A stretch of 64,000 nucleotides of DNA, taken from Streptomyces luteolifulvus (GTDB lineage: Bacteria > Actinomycetota > Actinomycetes > Streptomycetales > Streptomycetaceae). Positions 24,918-35,616 of this stretch are shown piece by piece (the stretch's first letter is position 1; every line of letters begins with the position of its first letter). Below the pieces are notes generated by a model that had not been told where the DNA came from, did not search any database, and saw nothing but the letters and a program-made list of their open reading frames with translations. The position numbers were made by a program, and so were the translations under genes. The stretch lies in contig NZ_VZRB01000009.1 of assembly GCF_008806595.1 (NCBI RefSeq), forward strand, positions 186,001-250,000. Direction: 5' to 3'.

Positions 24918-25967
24918 ATGAACCCCAACACCCCGCTCTCCCCCCGCCCCCTCCACCACCTCTCCGAGGTGTACCGCCGGGTGACGACGACGGCCCGGCT
25001 CCGCTCCGAGGGGGTCTCGGCCGCCGAGACGACCGAGCACTGCCGCCCCGGCGGCCCCTGGCAGCAGCTGCTGCCGGGGGTCTTCCTGCTCCACCCCGGG
25101 CCGCCGACCAGCGAGGAGCGGCTGCACGCGGTGCTGATCTACGCGGCGCGGGAGCGGACGGCCGGCGTGCCGGCCCAGCCGGGCGCACAGGGACCGCGCC
25201 GCCCGGTGTACCCGGAGACGATGATCACGGGCCTGGCCGCCCTCGCCCTCCACGGCTTCGACTCTGCCCCGTCCCTGCTCGCCCTGGACCGGATCGACGT
25301 CCTCGTCCCCCGGCTGCGCCGCCTGCGCTCGACCGGCTGCGCGCACATCATCCGTGCGGCCGATCTGCCCGTCCCGGAGCAGGTCACCGGTCTGCCGGTG
25401 GCCCCGGTCCCGCGCGCCCTGGCCGACGCGGTGGCCGAACCGGGGGACGCGGACGCCGTACGCGGCCTGCTGACCGAGGCCGTACGCGCGGGGCACTGTG
25501 AACCCGCGGCAGTGGTACGGGAGTTGGCGCAGGCGAAGCTGCTGAGCCACCCCCATGTCGTGGACGCGGTGGATTCCCTGCTGGCCGAGAGCCGCGCCCT
25601 CGCGGAGGACCGTCTGTACCGGATGGTGCGCGAGCACGGTCTGCCGGACCCGGTCTGGAACGTGGACCTGCGCCTGCCCGGAGGCCCGCACCTCGGCGGC
25701 CTGGACGCGTACTGGCCGGAGCACGCGGTGGCCCTCGAACTGGACACCCGCACCCCCCGCTCGGGCGACCGGCAGGAGGACGACGCCGTGACGTCGGAGT
25801 ACGCCCGCAAGCGCGAGCATCTGGAGCGGCTGGGTATCACGGTCGTCCACATCACACCGCGAAAGCTCCGCGACACCATGGAACAGCAGGCGACGGTGGT
25901 CCGTACGGCGCTGATGGCGTCCTGCGACCGTGACCCGGCCGCATATGTCGTCGTCCTGCCCCGCTAG
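24918..25967 (+). CDS. AbiEi-like / DUF559-like protein
   Basis: 349-aa protein of a type frequent in actinobacteria. The N-terminal 60 residues (RLRSEGVSAAETTEHC...WQQLLPGVFLLHPG) resemble the winged-helix start of AbiEi-type antitoxins. The middle has the TGLAALALHGF motif. The last 100 residues (NVDLRLPGGPHLGGLDAYWP, then YARKREHLERLGITVVHIT) resemble the Vsr/DUF559 endonuclease fold. No AbiEii-like toxin gene is adjacent. Function unproven. ATG 24918 with TGCGGG upstream; the frame continues upstream without family features. Confidence 0.65.
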   Translation: MNPNTPLSPRPLHHLSEVYRRVTTTARLRSEGVSAAETTEHCRPGGPWQQLLPGVFLLHPGPPTSEERLHAVLIYAARERTAGVPAQPGAQGPRRPVYPETMITGLAALALHGFDSAPSLLALDRIDVLVPRLRRLRSTGCAHIIRAADLPVPEQVTGLPVAPVPRALADAVAEPGDADAVRGLLTEAVRAGHCEPAAVVRELAQAKLLSHPHVVDAVDSLLAESRALAEDRLYRMVREHGLPDPVWNVDLRLPGGPHLGGLDAYWPEHAVALELDTRTPRSGDRQEDDAVTSEYARKREHLERLGITVVHITPRKLRDTMEQQATVVRTALMASCDRDPAAYVVVLPR

Positions 25968-25989
25968 CGTCGGCGGGCCGCCGCGGCTT

Positions 25990-27741
25990 TCAGCCCTTCT
26001 TCAGGAGCAGTTCCGTATTGCGGTCCCCCGCGTCGCCCGCGAGGTCCGTGCGGGCGCCCGGGGCGTTGAAGGAGATCTCGCGGTAGAGGGCGGCCAGGCC
26101 GGTCTGGGAGAGGTCGGCGAAGTCCGTGCGGTGCGGGGCAGAGGACTCCACGAGCGTGGTGAAGATCGACAGTGTGCCGTCCTTGTTGTCCACCAGCTCG
26201 ATGACGCGGGCGAGCTGCGGGTGGTCGACGTGGGAGGCGGTGGAGATCTCCCAGAAGGAGCGGCCGGACGCGCCCGGGTGCGGGGTGATGTCATTGCGGT
26301 GGATGTGGCCGTTCACCCAGGCGACGACATGGGGGTGCCGGCCGAGCACGGCGAGGACCTCGTCGCCGTTGTGCCGGCGCTCGCCGGGGCGGGCCGGGTC
26401 CGGGCGGGTGTTGTCCATCGTCTTGCTGGTGTGGTGGCTGAAGACGACGGCGTGCGAGTCCTTGTTGTCCCGCAGGGTCCGGTCCAGCCACCTCAACTGG
26501 GCGGTGCCGATGGAGCCTTCGTAGTGGCCGCCGGGGTCGGTGGTGTCGAGGCTGATGCCGATGACGTCGTCGGCGATGCGGAAGGTGTAGTACTGGGTGC
26601 CGGCGGCGAGGTTGGCGGTGGAGTAGCCGTGGCCGACCGGGCCCACGCCCCGGTACGCCGGGTCGAGGTGGGCCTTGATGTACTCGGCGGGGGTGTAGGG
26701 GGCGCGCCGCTCGTCGGGCGTGACCGAACGCATGTCGCGGGTGTGGGCCTTGAGCAGGTCCCGGAACGCGATGCCCTTGGGGTCCGAGGCGTTCTTGATG
26801 GCGGTCTGGAGCTTCTTGGCCTCCGCCGCGGACAGGCTCATCAGCTTCTTGCCGCCGACGGCGTATTCGGCGAGCCAGGAGTCGCCGTGGCCGTAGCAGC
26901 CGAGCGGCATGGCGTCGTGGTTGCCGACCGTGGAGTACCAGGGCAGGTTGAGGCCGGGGCTGTTCAGCTCACGGACGGCGGCCGCGAGGAAGCCCTGCAG
27001 ACGCGGGAAACCGCGCTGCTTGTCGGCGTCGCGGAGGGCGGAGTCGGGGTTCCAGAACTGCTTGATGCCGCTGTTCTGGACGCCCTCGTAGTGGCGCGGG
27101 TCCCCGGAGTTGGGGGTGATCCGGCCGCCGCTCATGACCTTGAGGAACCACTCGAGCTCGGTCTTGGCGTTGTTGTCCGTGTTGTCGCCGGTGGTCATGG
27201 CGAAGTGGAGCGGGGCACCGGTGACGGGGGCGCCCAGCAGCGCGTTGACCCGCTCCACCAGCGAGATCGCGCCGGGCACGCTGAGCGCCTCGTGCGGCCG
27301 CCAGGCGTGTACGTCCGTGGAGCGCAGGTACTCCAGACGCATCGGGTGCTGGGTGTCCATGATGTGCAGGTCGGTCAGCTGCACGAACGCGGCGAGCGCG
27401 GTGCGGCGGCCGGCGCGGCCGGACTTGGGCGCGGCCAGTTCGGCGCGGACCTTGCGGCTCCAGCCGGCACCGTCGCCGAGGCGCCGGTAACCGGTGCTCG
27501 TACGCGGGGCGGCGACGGAGGCGAGCGTGGTGCCGCGGGTGTACGGGGCGAGCGGCGCGGCCGGCGCCCTGCGCGATTGGGCCACGGGGGCCTCCCCCGC
27601 GGACGGTGTCGCGGCCTGGCTGTCGGTGGGCCGCAGGGCGTATCCGACGCCCGCTGAGACGGACACGGCGGCGGTGGCGGCGAGGACGGAACGGCGGTTG
27701 ACCCCCAGCACGGAGCTGGCGACAGAGCGTGTGCGCGACAT
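25990..27741 (-). CDS. Tat-exported metallophosphoesterase
   Basis: 583-aa secreted calcineurin-like phosphoesterase. NRRSVLAATAAVSVSAGVGYA near residue 15 is a Tat-type signal. Metal-binding motifs are in order: QLTDLHIMD, TTGDNTDN, VGNHDA, FSHH and NGHIHRND. The long insert between them is typical of the group annotated as TIGR03767 metallophosphoesterases. The substrate (phosphodiester or polyphosphate outside the cell) is not known. ATG 27741; the frame extends to 28212 but the signal peptide fixes the start. Convergent with the AbiEi-like gene 22 bp away. Confidence 0.9.
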   Translation of the reverse strand: MSRTRSVASSVLGVNRRSVLAATAAVSVSAGVGYALRPTDSQAATPSAGEAPVAQSRRAPAAPLAPYTRGTTLASVAAPRTSTGYRRLGDGAGWSRKVRAELAAPKSGRAGRRTALAAFVQLTDLHIMDTQHPMRLEYLRSTDVHAWRPHEALSVPGAISLVERVNALLGAPVTGAPLHFAMTTGDNTDNNAKTELEWFLKVMSGGRITPNSGDPRHYEGVQNSGIKQFWNPDSALRDADKQRGFPRLQGFLAAAVRELNSPGLNLPWYSTVGNHDAMPLGCYGHGDSWLAEYAVGGKKLMSLSAAEAKKLQTAIKNASDPKGIAFRDLLKAHTRDMRSVTPDERRAPYTPAEYIKAHLDPAYRGVGPVGHGYSTANLAAGTQYYTFRIADDVIGISLDTTDPGGHYEGSIGTAQLRWLDRTLRDNKDSHAVVFSHHTSKTMDNTRPDPARPGERRHNGDEVLAVLGRHPHVVAWVNGHIHRNDITPHPGASGRSFWEISTASHVDHPQLARVIELVDNKDGTLSIFTTLVESSAPHRTDFADLSQTGLAALYREISFNAPGARTDLAGDAGDRNTELLLKKG

Positions 27742-27986
27742 GGCGCGATCTCCCCGAGTACGAACTGCGTCGGCAGTGGCCGCGGTTCGGTCGCCGCACA
27801 TCACTGCCGCGAACTTCCCGCTCGTACTGGATCGTTGGCACCGGGAATGACCTGCACGTAAACGAGACGGCAACGCGCAGCGCCGATCACCGTACGTGGA
27901 TCTCCGCTCCCCCTGCCCCGCCATGGACCGCTCTCCGGGCAGTCCGGGGGTGGTTACGCCGCGTTCATGTTCGCGGGTAGGGGGCG

Positions 27987-28691
27987 CTAGTCCACACCGC
28001 TCGATGCGATGTCCAGGGGACTGGGCGGACTCTCGGTGCCCGGCTGTGCGGTCACCGTGAATCCGGCCTTCGTCCCGTTGTAGATCCTGACCGCCTCGGC
28101 GGCGGCCTTCTGCTGGTACCAGGTGTTGATCTGGTACGTCATACGGTCCACGGTGAAGCCGAGCAGACGGGCGTGCCACTGGACGCCCTTCAGCGTGAAG
28201 GTGTACTCCCACACAACAGCCGGATTGCCCCGGAATGTCGTCTCCGCCAGTCGGATCCTCCGGTAGTCCTCGCCCTGATGGGCGTTCGCCTCCGACGTGC
28301 GCCAGGTTTTCAGGAGGTTGCCCTTCCGCACGGCGGACGAGGCCGCGAGTCCCTGGGTGCCGTCAGGGGACGTGTAGTGCACCTCCCCCGCGCTCTGCAC
28401 GGCGCGTCGCCATCCCCCGGGTGTCGCCCACGCGAATCCGCCCGTCTCCTGGCGCAGGCTCACTGACGGACTCGGCAGTGCGCTCGGGGTCACCTGGCGA
28501 CCCGGCGGGTTCACCGCCCTGCCACCGGACAGATACACCGAGACGCCGAGGACAGTGACGAAGGCGAGGACCGCGACCAGCACGTAACCGACGGCCGCGC
28601 CACGGCTCCTGGACGGCGGTCCGGGGGTGCCGACGTCAATCGTCGGGTCGAGCGTGTAATGAAGGGTGGACGCCGGAGGGGCCTCGGCCAC
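27987..28691 (-). CDS. Single-pass membrane protein with the kinase's extracellular domain
   Basis: 234-aa protein: a Pro/Ser-rich cytoplasmic start, one membrane helix (about 33-55) and an external domain (about 82-215). That domain is strongly similar to the outer domain of the kinase at 12650-14629: GGFAWATPGGWRR, VHYTSPDG, TTFRG, VWEYTFTL, WHARLLGF and YQINTWYQ are shared almost word for word. There is no kinase domain here. It could compete for or present the same ligand. Function unknown. GTG start at 28691 is plausible, with a weak ribosome site. Confidence 0.78.
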   Translation of the reverse strand: MAEAPPASTLHYTLDPTIDVGTPGPPSRSRGAAVGYVLVAVLAFVTVLGVSVYLSGGRAVNPPGRQVTPSALPSPSVSLRQETGGFAWATPGGWRRAVQSAGEVHYTSPDGTQGLAASSAVRKGNLLKTWRTSEANAHQGEDYRRIRLAETTFRGNPAVVWEYTFTLKGVQWHARLLGFTVDRMTYQINTWYQQKAAAEAVRIYNGTKAGFTVTAQPGTESPPSPLDIASSGVD

Positions 28692-28771
28692 CGCCGACTG
28701 CTCCGGGGACGCCGCCCCGGCCGGGTGCTGCCCCCTTGCGGGAGCAGAACGGCATCCAGAGCCGGACCGTG

Positions 28772-29230
28772 CTAATTGTGGACGTCCGGCGCCCGTCCCG
28801 CCGGCGGCCGTTCACGCCACAGGCGCAGGCCCGTGTCGACCAGGGGTACCCGCGGCAGGGCGGGAACGGTGGCCAGGTCGTGCCAGTCGGCCATGTCCGT
28901 CGAGCCGCCGATCTCGTTGCGCAGTTCGCCGCCGGTGATCCGGCCCTCGTAGAGGAGGCGTACGCCGTGGTGGTCGACGGTGCGGCCGAAGCGGCCGGGG
29001 ACGGTGTGGCGGCGGGAGTCCACGCCGAGCAGACCGGTGGCCTCGATGCGGTAGCCGGTCTCCTCCTCCACCTCCCGCAGGACCGTGTCGTGGGGGTCCT
29101 CGCCGTGCTCCATGCCGCCGCCGGGAAGGGACCATTCGGGCATACCGCCGGCACCGCGCCAGCGGGCGAGCAGGACCTGTCCGTCGCGGACGCATAGGGC
29201 GTAGGCCGCCACCCTGAGCTTCTTGCGCAC
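28772..29230 (-). CDS. Nudix hydrolase
   Basis: 152-aa Nudix-fold pyrophosphohydrolase. The Nudix box GGGMEHGEDPHDTVLREVEEETG is complete at about residues 37-59 (G, two Es and RE..EE present). The substrate cannot be deduced. I chose GTG 29230 (VRKKLRVAAYALCV), the natural fold start; GTG 29269 is possible. It lies upstream of the membrane protein gene on the same strand, 80 bp away. Confidence 0.88.
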   Translation of the reverse strand: MRKKLRVAAYALCVRDGQVLLARWRGAGGMPEWSLPGGGMEHGEDPHDTVLREVEEETGYRIEATGLLGVDSRRHTVPGRFGRTVDHHGVRLLYEGRITGGELRNEIGGSTDMADWHDLATVPALPRVPLVDTGLRLWRERPPAGRAPDVHN

Positions 29231-29465
29231 ACCAGGACGATAGGACCTGACCCGGGCCTCACTCCTCACCTTTCGGGACTCATCCCCCTAAAGCCCACCG
29301 GGGGTTTTCCCCATACATCCATTTCGTTTCGGTCAACTCTCCCCAAGTACCTGTCTCTTGGGTAAGGCTGTGCGATCGTCCGGGGTCGGATACCGGACGA
29401 CCCGCGACCCTGGGTCGATCGACCCGGTCGCTCGACGCACGTTCCTTTACCTACAAGGGATGCCG

Positions 29466-32400
29466 ATGACCCTCACCCCTCAGCGTGACCATGAAACGGG
29501 CGCGAGACGTGTGGCCCGGATCGCGGTGGCCGCCGGCCTCGTGGCCGCGCTCTCCGCCGCGGGGCCGATACCCATGGCCTTCTCCGCGGGCAACGACAGC
29601 GGAGCCGCCGACCCGGGCGCCAAGTCCGCGACCGCCAAGCTCGGTTCGGACGACGCCGGCCTGCTCGCCGAAGCCAAGGCCGCCGGCGACAAGAACGTCA
29701 CGATGATGGTCGCGACCGCTCCCGGGCAGACCGAGCAGGTCGCCGAGAAGCTGGACGCCGTCAAGGGCGGCTCCGTGGGCCGCACCTACGACAAGCTCGG
29801 GTACGTTCGCGCCACCGTCCCGACCTCGAAGGCGGACTCGGCCATCGCCGCCGCCGCGAAGCTCTCCTCCGTGCACGGCATCGACCTGCGGCAGGACATC
29901 CCGCTGGACGACCCGACGCCGAGCGCCGACCGCGCGAAGGGCGCCGCCTCCGCCACCACCGCGACGACCTACCCCGCGCCCGGCAAGAAGACCCCGGCCG
30001 AGAACCCGTACAACCCGTCCTTCGAGACGGGTGCCGTGGACTTCGTCGAGGACCACCCGAAGGCGGACGGCCGCGGCGTCACCATCGGCATCCTCGACTC
30101 GGGTGTGGACCTCGGCCACCCGGCGCTGCAGAAGACCACCACCGGTGAGCGGAAGATCGTCGACTGGGTGACGGCGACCGACCCGATCCTGGACAGCGAC
30201 GCGACCTGGCGTCCGATGGTCTCGTCCGTGTCGGGCCCGGCGTTCACCTACGGCGGCAAGTCCTGGACGGCGCCCGCGGGGTCGTACCAGATCAGCCTGT
30301 TCCGCGAGTCCGCCACCACGGGCGGCGACGCCAAGGGCGACGCGAACCGCGACGGCGACACGACCGACACCTGGGGCGTGCTGTACGACGCGGCCGCCGG
30401 GACGGTCCGGGTCGACCTGAACAACAACTACGACTTCGCTGACGACGAGCCGATGAAGCCGTACAAGGACGGCTTCCAGATCGGCTATTTCGGCACCGAC
30501 AACCCCTCGACCGATGTCGTCGAGCGCCAGCCGTTCGTCGTGGAGATCCGCAAGGACGTCCCGATGGACCCGTTCGGCGGTGACTGGGTCGGCAAGAAGG
30601 CCGACTTCGTCAACATCGGCGTCATCGAGTCCGAGCACGGCACCCACGTCGCCGGCATCACCGCCGCCAACAGCCTGTTCGGCGGCAGGATGAACGGCGC
30701 GGCCCCGGGCGCGAAGATCGTCTCGTCCCGGGCCTGCACCTGGACCGGCGGCTGCACCAACGTCGCGCTCACCGAGGGCATGATCGACCTCGTGGTCAAC
30801 CGCGGTGTCGACATCGTCAATATGTCGATCGGCGGCCTGCCCGCGCTGAACGACGGCAACAACGCGCGCGCCGAGCTGTACACGCGTCTGATCGACACCT
30901 ACGGTGTCCAGCTCGTGATCTCCGCGGGCAACTCCGGCCCCGGCGCCAACACCATCGGCGACCCGGGTCTGGCCGACAAGGTGATCTCGGTCGGCGCGTC
31001 CATCTCCAAGGAGACCTGGGCCTCCAACTACGGCTCGCAGGTGGAGAAGAGCTACGCGATGCTGCCCTTCTCCTCGCGCGGTCCGCGTGAGGACGGCGGC
31101 TTCACGCCGACGCTGTCCGCGCCGGGCGCCTCCATCAACACCACGCAGACCTGGCTGCCGGGCTCCCCGGTCGCCGAGGCGGGCTACTCGCTGCCGGCCG
31201 GCTACTCGATGCTCCAGGGCACCTCGATGGCCTCCCCGCAGGCCGCGGGCGCGTCCGCGCTGCTGCTGAGCGCCGCAAAGCGGAAGGGCATGGAGCTCAC
31301 CCCGGCGACCCTGCGCACGGCCCTGACCTCGACCGCCGACCACATCAGCGGTGTGCAGGCCTATGCCGAGGGTGCCGGCCTCATCGACATCGTGGACGCC
31401 TGGGACGCCATCAAGGACGGCGCCACCGCGCACGACTACACCGTCAAGGCGCCGGTCGACACCGCGATCGACTACGCGCTGAAGACGCCGGGCTTCGGCA
31501 CCGGCCTCTACGACCGTGAGGGCGGCCTCAAGGCCGGCGTGAAGAAGTCGTACGAGATCACGGTCACGCGTACGTCCGGCGCCGACAAGGCCATCCGGCA
31601 CGAGCTGAACTTCGAGAACAACGCCGCCGGCACCTTCCGGATCGTCGGCAAGGACGAGATCAGCCTCGGGCTGAACAAGCCGGTCACCGTCAAGGTCACC
31701 GCGCAGTCGCCCACGGCCGGTCTGAAGAGCGCGATCCTCGAGGTCGACGACCCGAGGACCGAGGGCGTCGACAAGCAGATCCTGACCACGGTCGTGGTCT
31801 CCGCGCCGCTGAAGTACACCTTCTCGGCGTCGAACACCGTGCAGCGCAACAGCTCGAAGTCGTACTTCGTGACCGTGCCCGAGGGCGCCAGGTCGCTGGA
31901 GGTCGCGATCGGCGGGCTGAAGGGCAAGAGCCAGACCCGGTTCATCGCCATCCACCCGTACGGCGTTCCGGTCGACAGCACCTCGACCCCGAACTGCTAC
32001 AACAACTACCTCGACGGCAACGGCTGCAGGCCCGACGTGCGTGCGTACGCGGACCCGCAGCCCGGCGTCTGGGAGATCGAGGTCGAGTCACGCCGTACGT
32101 CGCCGCTGCTCGACAACCCGTACAAGCTGGACGTCACCGTCCTCGGCGCGGCCTTCGACCCGGAGGTCGTGACGGTGCCCGAGGCCAAGGTCGGCACCCC
32201 GGCCGACGCCTCCTGGAAGGTGACGAACGGCTTCGCCGCGATCGACGGCAAGCTGGTCGGCGGCCCGCTCGGCTCGTCCAAGACGGCCCGTCCGTCCATC
32301 AAGGAGGGCGAGACCCAGACCACCACGGTCGAGGTCCCGGCCGGTGCCAAGTCCCTCGACGTCGCCATCGGCAAGCCCTCCGACGCCTCCGCGGACCTGG

Positions 32401-32774
32401 ACCTGACGGTCTTCGACGCGAGCGGCAAGCAGGTCGGCCAGTCCGCCGACGGTGACTCGGAGGAGGCCGTGTCCGTGGCCAACCCGGCCGCCGGTACGTA
32501 CACCATCGAGGTCGTCGGCTACGCGGTCCCGGCCGGCTCCACGGAGTACGACTACCGGGACGTGTTCTTCTCCTCGGCCCTCGGCACCGTCAGCGTCGAC
32601 GAGTCGACGCCGGTGAAGCTCGGCACGGGTCAGTCGGCGAACGTAGCGGCCAGTGTCACCGCCGCGGCCCCCGCGCCGGAGGGCCGTGAGTTCTTCGGCC
32701 AGGTCCAGCTGGTGAACGCGCGCGGCTCGGTCGCGGGCATCGGCAGCGTGAAGATCGAGAAGGTCACACCGTAG
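29466..32774 (+). CDS. Large secreted subtilisin-like serine protease
   Basis: 1102-aa S8 protease. Signal peptide after RRVARIAVAAGLVAALSAA; propeptide to about 170. Catalytic triad: Asp in GILDSGVDLGHP (near 214), His in EHGTHVAGI (near 397) and Ser in GTSMASPQAAG (near 587). Residues after 690 are beta-rich with two pre-peptidase-like domains (DLTVFD, AAGTYTIEVVG near the end). The size and order match the secreted protease SCO2637 as I recall it. ATG 29466 with AAGGG six bases upstream. Monocistronic, ended by a hairpin. Confidence 0.93.
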   Translation: MTLTPQRDHETGARRVARIAVAAGLVAALSAAGPIPMAFSAGNDSGAADPGAKSATAKLGSDDAGLLAEAKAAGDKNVTMMVATAPGQTEQVAEKLDAVKGGSVGRTYDKLGYVRATVPTSKADSAIAAAAKLSSVHGIDLRQDIPLDDPTPSADRAKGAASATTATTYPAPGKKTPAENPYNPSFETGAVDFVEDHPKADGRGVTIGILDSGVDLGHPALQKTTTGERKIVDWVTATDPILDSDATWRPMVSSVSGPAFTYGGKSWTAPAGSYQISLFRESATTGGDAKGDANRDGDTTDTWGVLYDAAAGTVRVDLNNNYDFADDEPMKPYKDGFQIGYFGTDNPSTDVVERQPFVVEIRKDVPMDPFGGDWVGKKADFVNIGVIESEHGTHVAGITAANSLFGGRMNGAAPGAKIVSSRACTWTGGCTNVALTEGMIDLVVNRGVDIVNMSIGGLPALNDGNNARAELYTRLIDTYGVQLVISAGNSGPGANTIGDPGLADKVISVGASISKETWASNYGSQVEKSYAMLPFSSRGPREDGGFTPTLSAPGASINTTQTWLPGSPVAEAGYSLPAGYSMLQGTSMASPQAAGASALLLSAAKRKGMELTPATLRTALTSTADHISGVQAYAEGAGLIDIVDAWDAIKDGATAHDYTVKAPVDTAIDYALKTPGFGTGLYDREGGLKAGVKKSYEITVTRTSGADKAIRHELNFENNAAGTFRIVGKDEISLGLNKPVTVKVTAQSPTAGLKSAILEVDDPRTEGVDKQILTTVVVSAPLKYTFSASNTVQRNSSKSYFVTVPEGARSLEVAIGGLKGKSQTRFIAIHPYGVPVDSTSTPNCYNNYLDGNGCRPDVRAYADPQPGVWEIEVESRRTSPLLDNPYKLDVTVLGAAFDPEVVTVPEAKVGTPADASWKVTNGFAAIDGKLVGGPLGSSKTARPSIKEGETQTTTVEVPAGAKSLDVAIGKPSDASADLDLTVFDASGKQVGQSADGDSEEAVSVANPAAGTYTIEVVGYAVPAGSTEYDYRDVFFSSALGTVSVDESTPVKLGTGQSANVAASVTAAAPAPEGREFFGQVQLVNARGSVAGIGSVKIEKVTP

Positions 32775-32811
32775 CCGTGGGCATACGGCAGCCGTAGTCG
32801 TACGGCGGCGA

Positions 32812-32843
32812 GGGGCGGGCGTCCGGCAGGGCGCCCGCCCCTT
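32812..32843. terminator. Bidirectional terminator after the protease gene
   Basis: A perfect 11-bp G+C-only stem (32812-32822 with 32833-32843) with 10-nt loop lies between the protease stop and the convergent membrane-protein stop. Confidence 0.75.
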
Positions 32844-32845
32844 GG

Positions 32846-33577
32846 TCATCCGCCGGTGTACCCGTCGCACGCCGGCGCCGGAGACTCGGTCACCGCCCCG
32901 GTGAGCCAGGCCCGCTCGTCGGCGATCTCCCGGTTGCCGACGGCCCACAGGTCCGGAGCGGTCGCCCGGCGCTGGATGCCGATGAGGATGTGGTCGCCCT
33001 TGCGGACCGGGGGCGCCGTTTCCTCGTCCCGCACGAAGGTGAGCACGTCCTTGCCCCTGTCCGGCTTGTAGTAGCGGGTCACGCGCAGGGTGACCCGCTC
33101 CCGGCCGGGTTCGCCGGGCAGCGGCTCGATCGCCGTGATCGTGCCCTCGACCACGAGCCGGGCGCAGGCGAGGTATCCGGGGGCGGCCTGGGAGGCGTTG
33201 CTGTCGGCGGCGCTCTTGCTGCCGGCGCCGCTGTCGGCACTGCCGGCGCCGATGCCGCTGCCGGCCTGGACGACCAGCCACCCCAGTCCCGAGGCCAGGA
33301 CCGCGGCGACGGCCACGCCGACCGTGCGGACGGCGAGGGTGAAGGGCCGCCGCCGGGGCCGTGGTGTCCGTACCGGAGCCGGTTCCGCGACCGGTGGGGG
33401 TTCCTGGAGCGCGGCCGCGATGATCCCCAACTGTTCCCGCAGCAGCGCCACATCGGCCACGGCGGAGCGGTGCTCGGCCAGGAAGGCGGCGTCCTCGCGG
33501 GCCTTGGGCGGCAGCCCCTCGCCGGTGATCGCGGCCATCAGCGCGTCACCGTCGTACGTCTCGTGTCCGGCGGTCAT
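32846..33577 (-). CDS. Single-pass membrane protein, possible anti-sigma factor
   Basis: 243 aa. Residues 1-85 are cytoplasmic and helical, one membrane helix lies at about 92-113, then a Ser/Gly/Ala-rich linker and an external beta domain (about 140-243). Its ATG is one base after the sigma-factor stop, so the two are translated together, the classic sigma/anti-sigma arrangement. The HxxxCxxC zinc motif of many anti-sigma factors is absent. The external domain resembles no family I can name. Anti-sigma role is inferred from position and topology. Confidence 0.7.
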   Translation of the reverse strand: MTAGHETYDGDALMAAITGEGLPPKAREDAAFLAEHRSAVADVALLREQLGIIAAALQEPPPVAEPAPVRTPRPRRRPFTLAVRTVGVAVAAVLASGLGWLVVQAGSGIGAGSADSGAGSKSAADSNASQAAPGYLACARLVVEGTITAIEPLPGEPGRERVTLRVTRYYKPDRGKDVLTFVRDEETAPPVRKGDHILIGIQRRATAPDLWAVGNREIADERAWLTGAVTESPAPACDGYTGG

Positions 33578-33578
33578 G

Positions 33579-34106
33579 TCACACCACCTCGTCCTCGTGC
33601 AGGCGGGTGTGCAGGGCCCGTACCGCCGTGTGCAGCCTGCTCTTGACCGTGCCCTCCGGGACGCCGAGCTCCTCGGCGATCGAGCGGACCGGCAGGTCGG
33701 CGAAGAAGCGCAGGACGAGGACCTGGCGCTGGGAGTCGGGCAGCTCGTCGAGTCCCTGGGCGACGGCGACGGAGAGCACGCTGGTGTCCTCGCCCGAGGG
33801 GTGCTCCAGCTGGCGCAGGGAGGCGAGACGCTCACCGATCCGCTCCTGGCGGCGTTTGGCCCGGTGCCAGTCCATGGCCAGGTTGGAGGCGACGACGGCC
33901 GCCCACGCGGAGACGTCGCGCGGTGCCTCGTACCCCTTCGCCGCCCGCTCCAGCAGCCGCAGACGGACCTGCTGCACCCCGTCCGGCAGGTCCGCCTGCG
34001 GCACTCCGCCCAGTGCGAGCACCGCCCGCACCCGGCGTTCCTGAGCCGCGTCCAGAGGATCACCGTGATCGTCCTGCTGGACACGGCGGGCCTTTCTGCG
34101 CAGCAC
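33579..34106 (-). CDS. ECF-type RNA polymerase sigma factor
   Basis: 175-aa sigma-70 family factor. Region 2 includes AAVVASNLAMDWHRAKRRQ (about 70-88); region 4 is the C-terminal helix-turn-helix LPDSQRQVLVLRFFADLPVRSIAEELGVPEGTVKSRLHTA. No region 1 or 3, so it belongs to the ECF group. GTG 34106 with GAGGGGGTGG just upstream. The membrane protein downstream is probably its regulator. No protein-binding site can be named. Confidence 0.9.
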   Translation of the reverse strand: MLRRKARRVQQDDHGDPLDAAQERRVRAVLALGGVPQADLPDGVQQVRLRLLERAAKGYEAPRDVSAWAAVVASNLAMDWHRAKRRQERIGERLASLRQLEHPSGEDTSVLSVAVAQGLDELPDSQRQVLVLRFFADLPVRSIAEELGVPEGTVKSRLHTAVRALHTRLHEDEVV

Positions 34107-35456
<1,350 letters not shown>

Positions 35457-35616
35457 CGCCTCGGACAACGAGTCACCGATCGACGGGCCGGGCGTGGACG
35501 CATTGCGCCCGGATTTCCGTGTGTCCGCCCCGCTCACCGGCGGGTTCTGGACATCGCGCTGTGTGCAGGTCACGTGGAAGGATGGCGCAACCCACACATA
35601 ACGAGGAGATGACCGC

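Noticed and set aside
28692..28771. Remnant of a kinase domain upstream of the stand-alone sensor protein
   Set aside because: I looked for glycine-loop or HRD motifs on the minus strand and found none; the protein starts cleanly with its own short cytoplasmic part.
29451..31955. 834-codon antisense frame over the subtilisin gene
   Set aside because: The protease on the other strand has a full catalytic triad and signal peptide; the antisense frame shows no domain.
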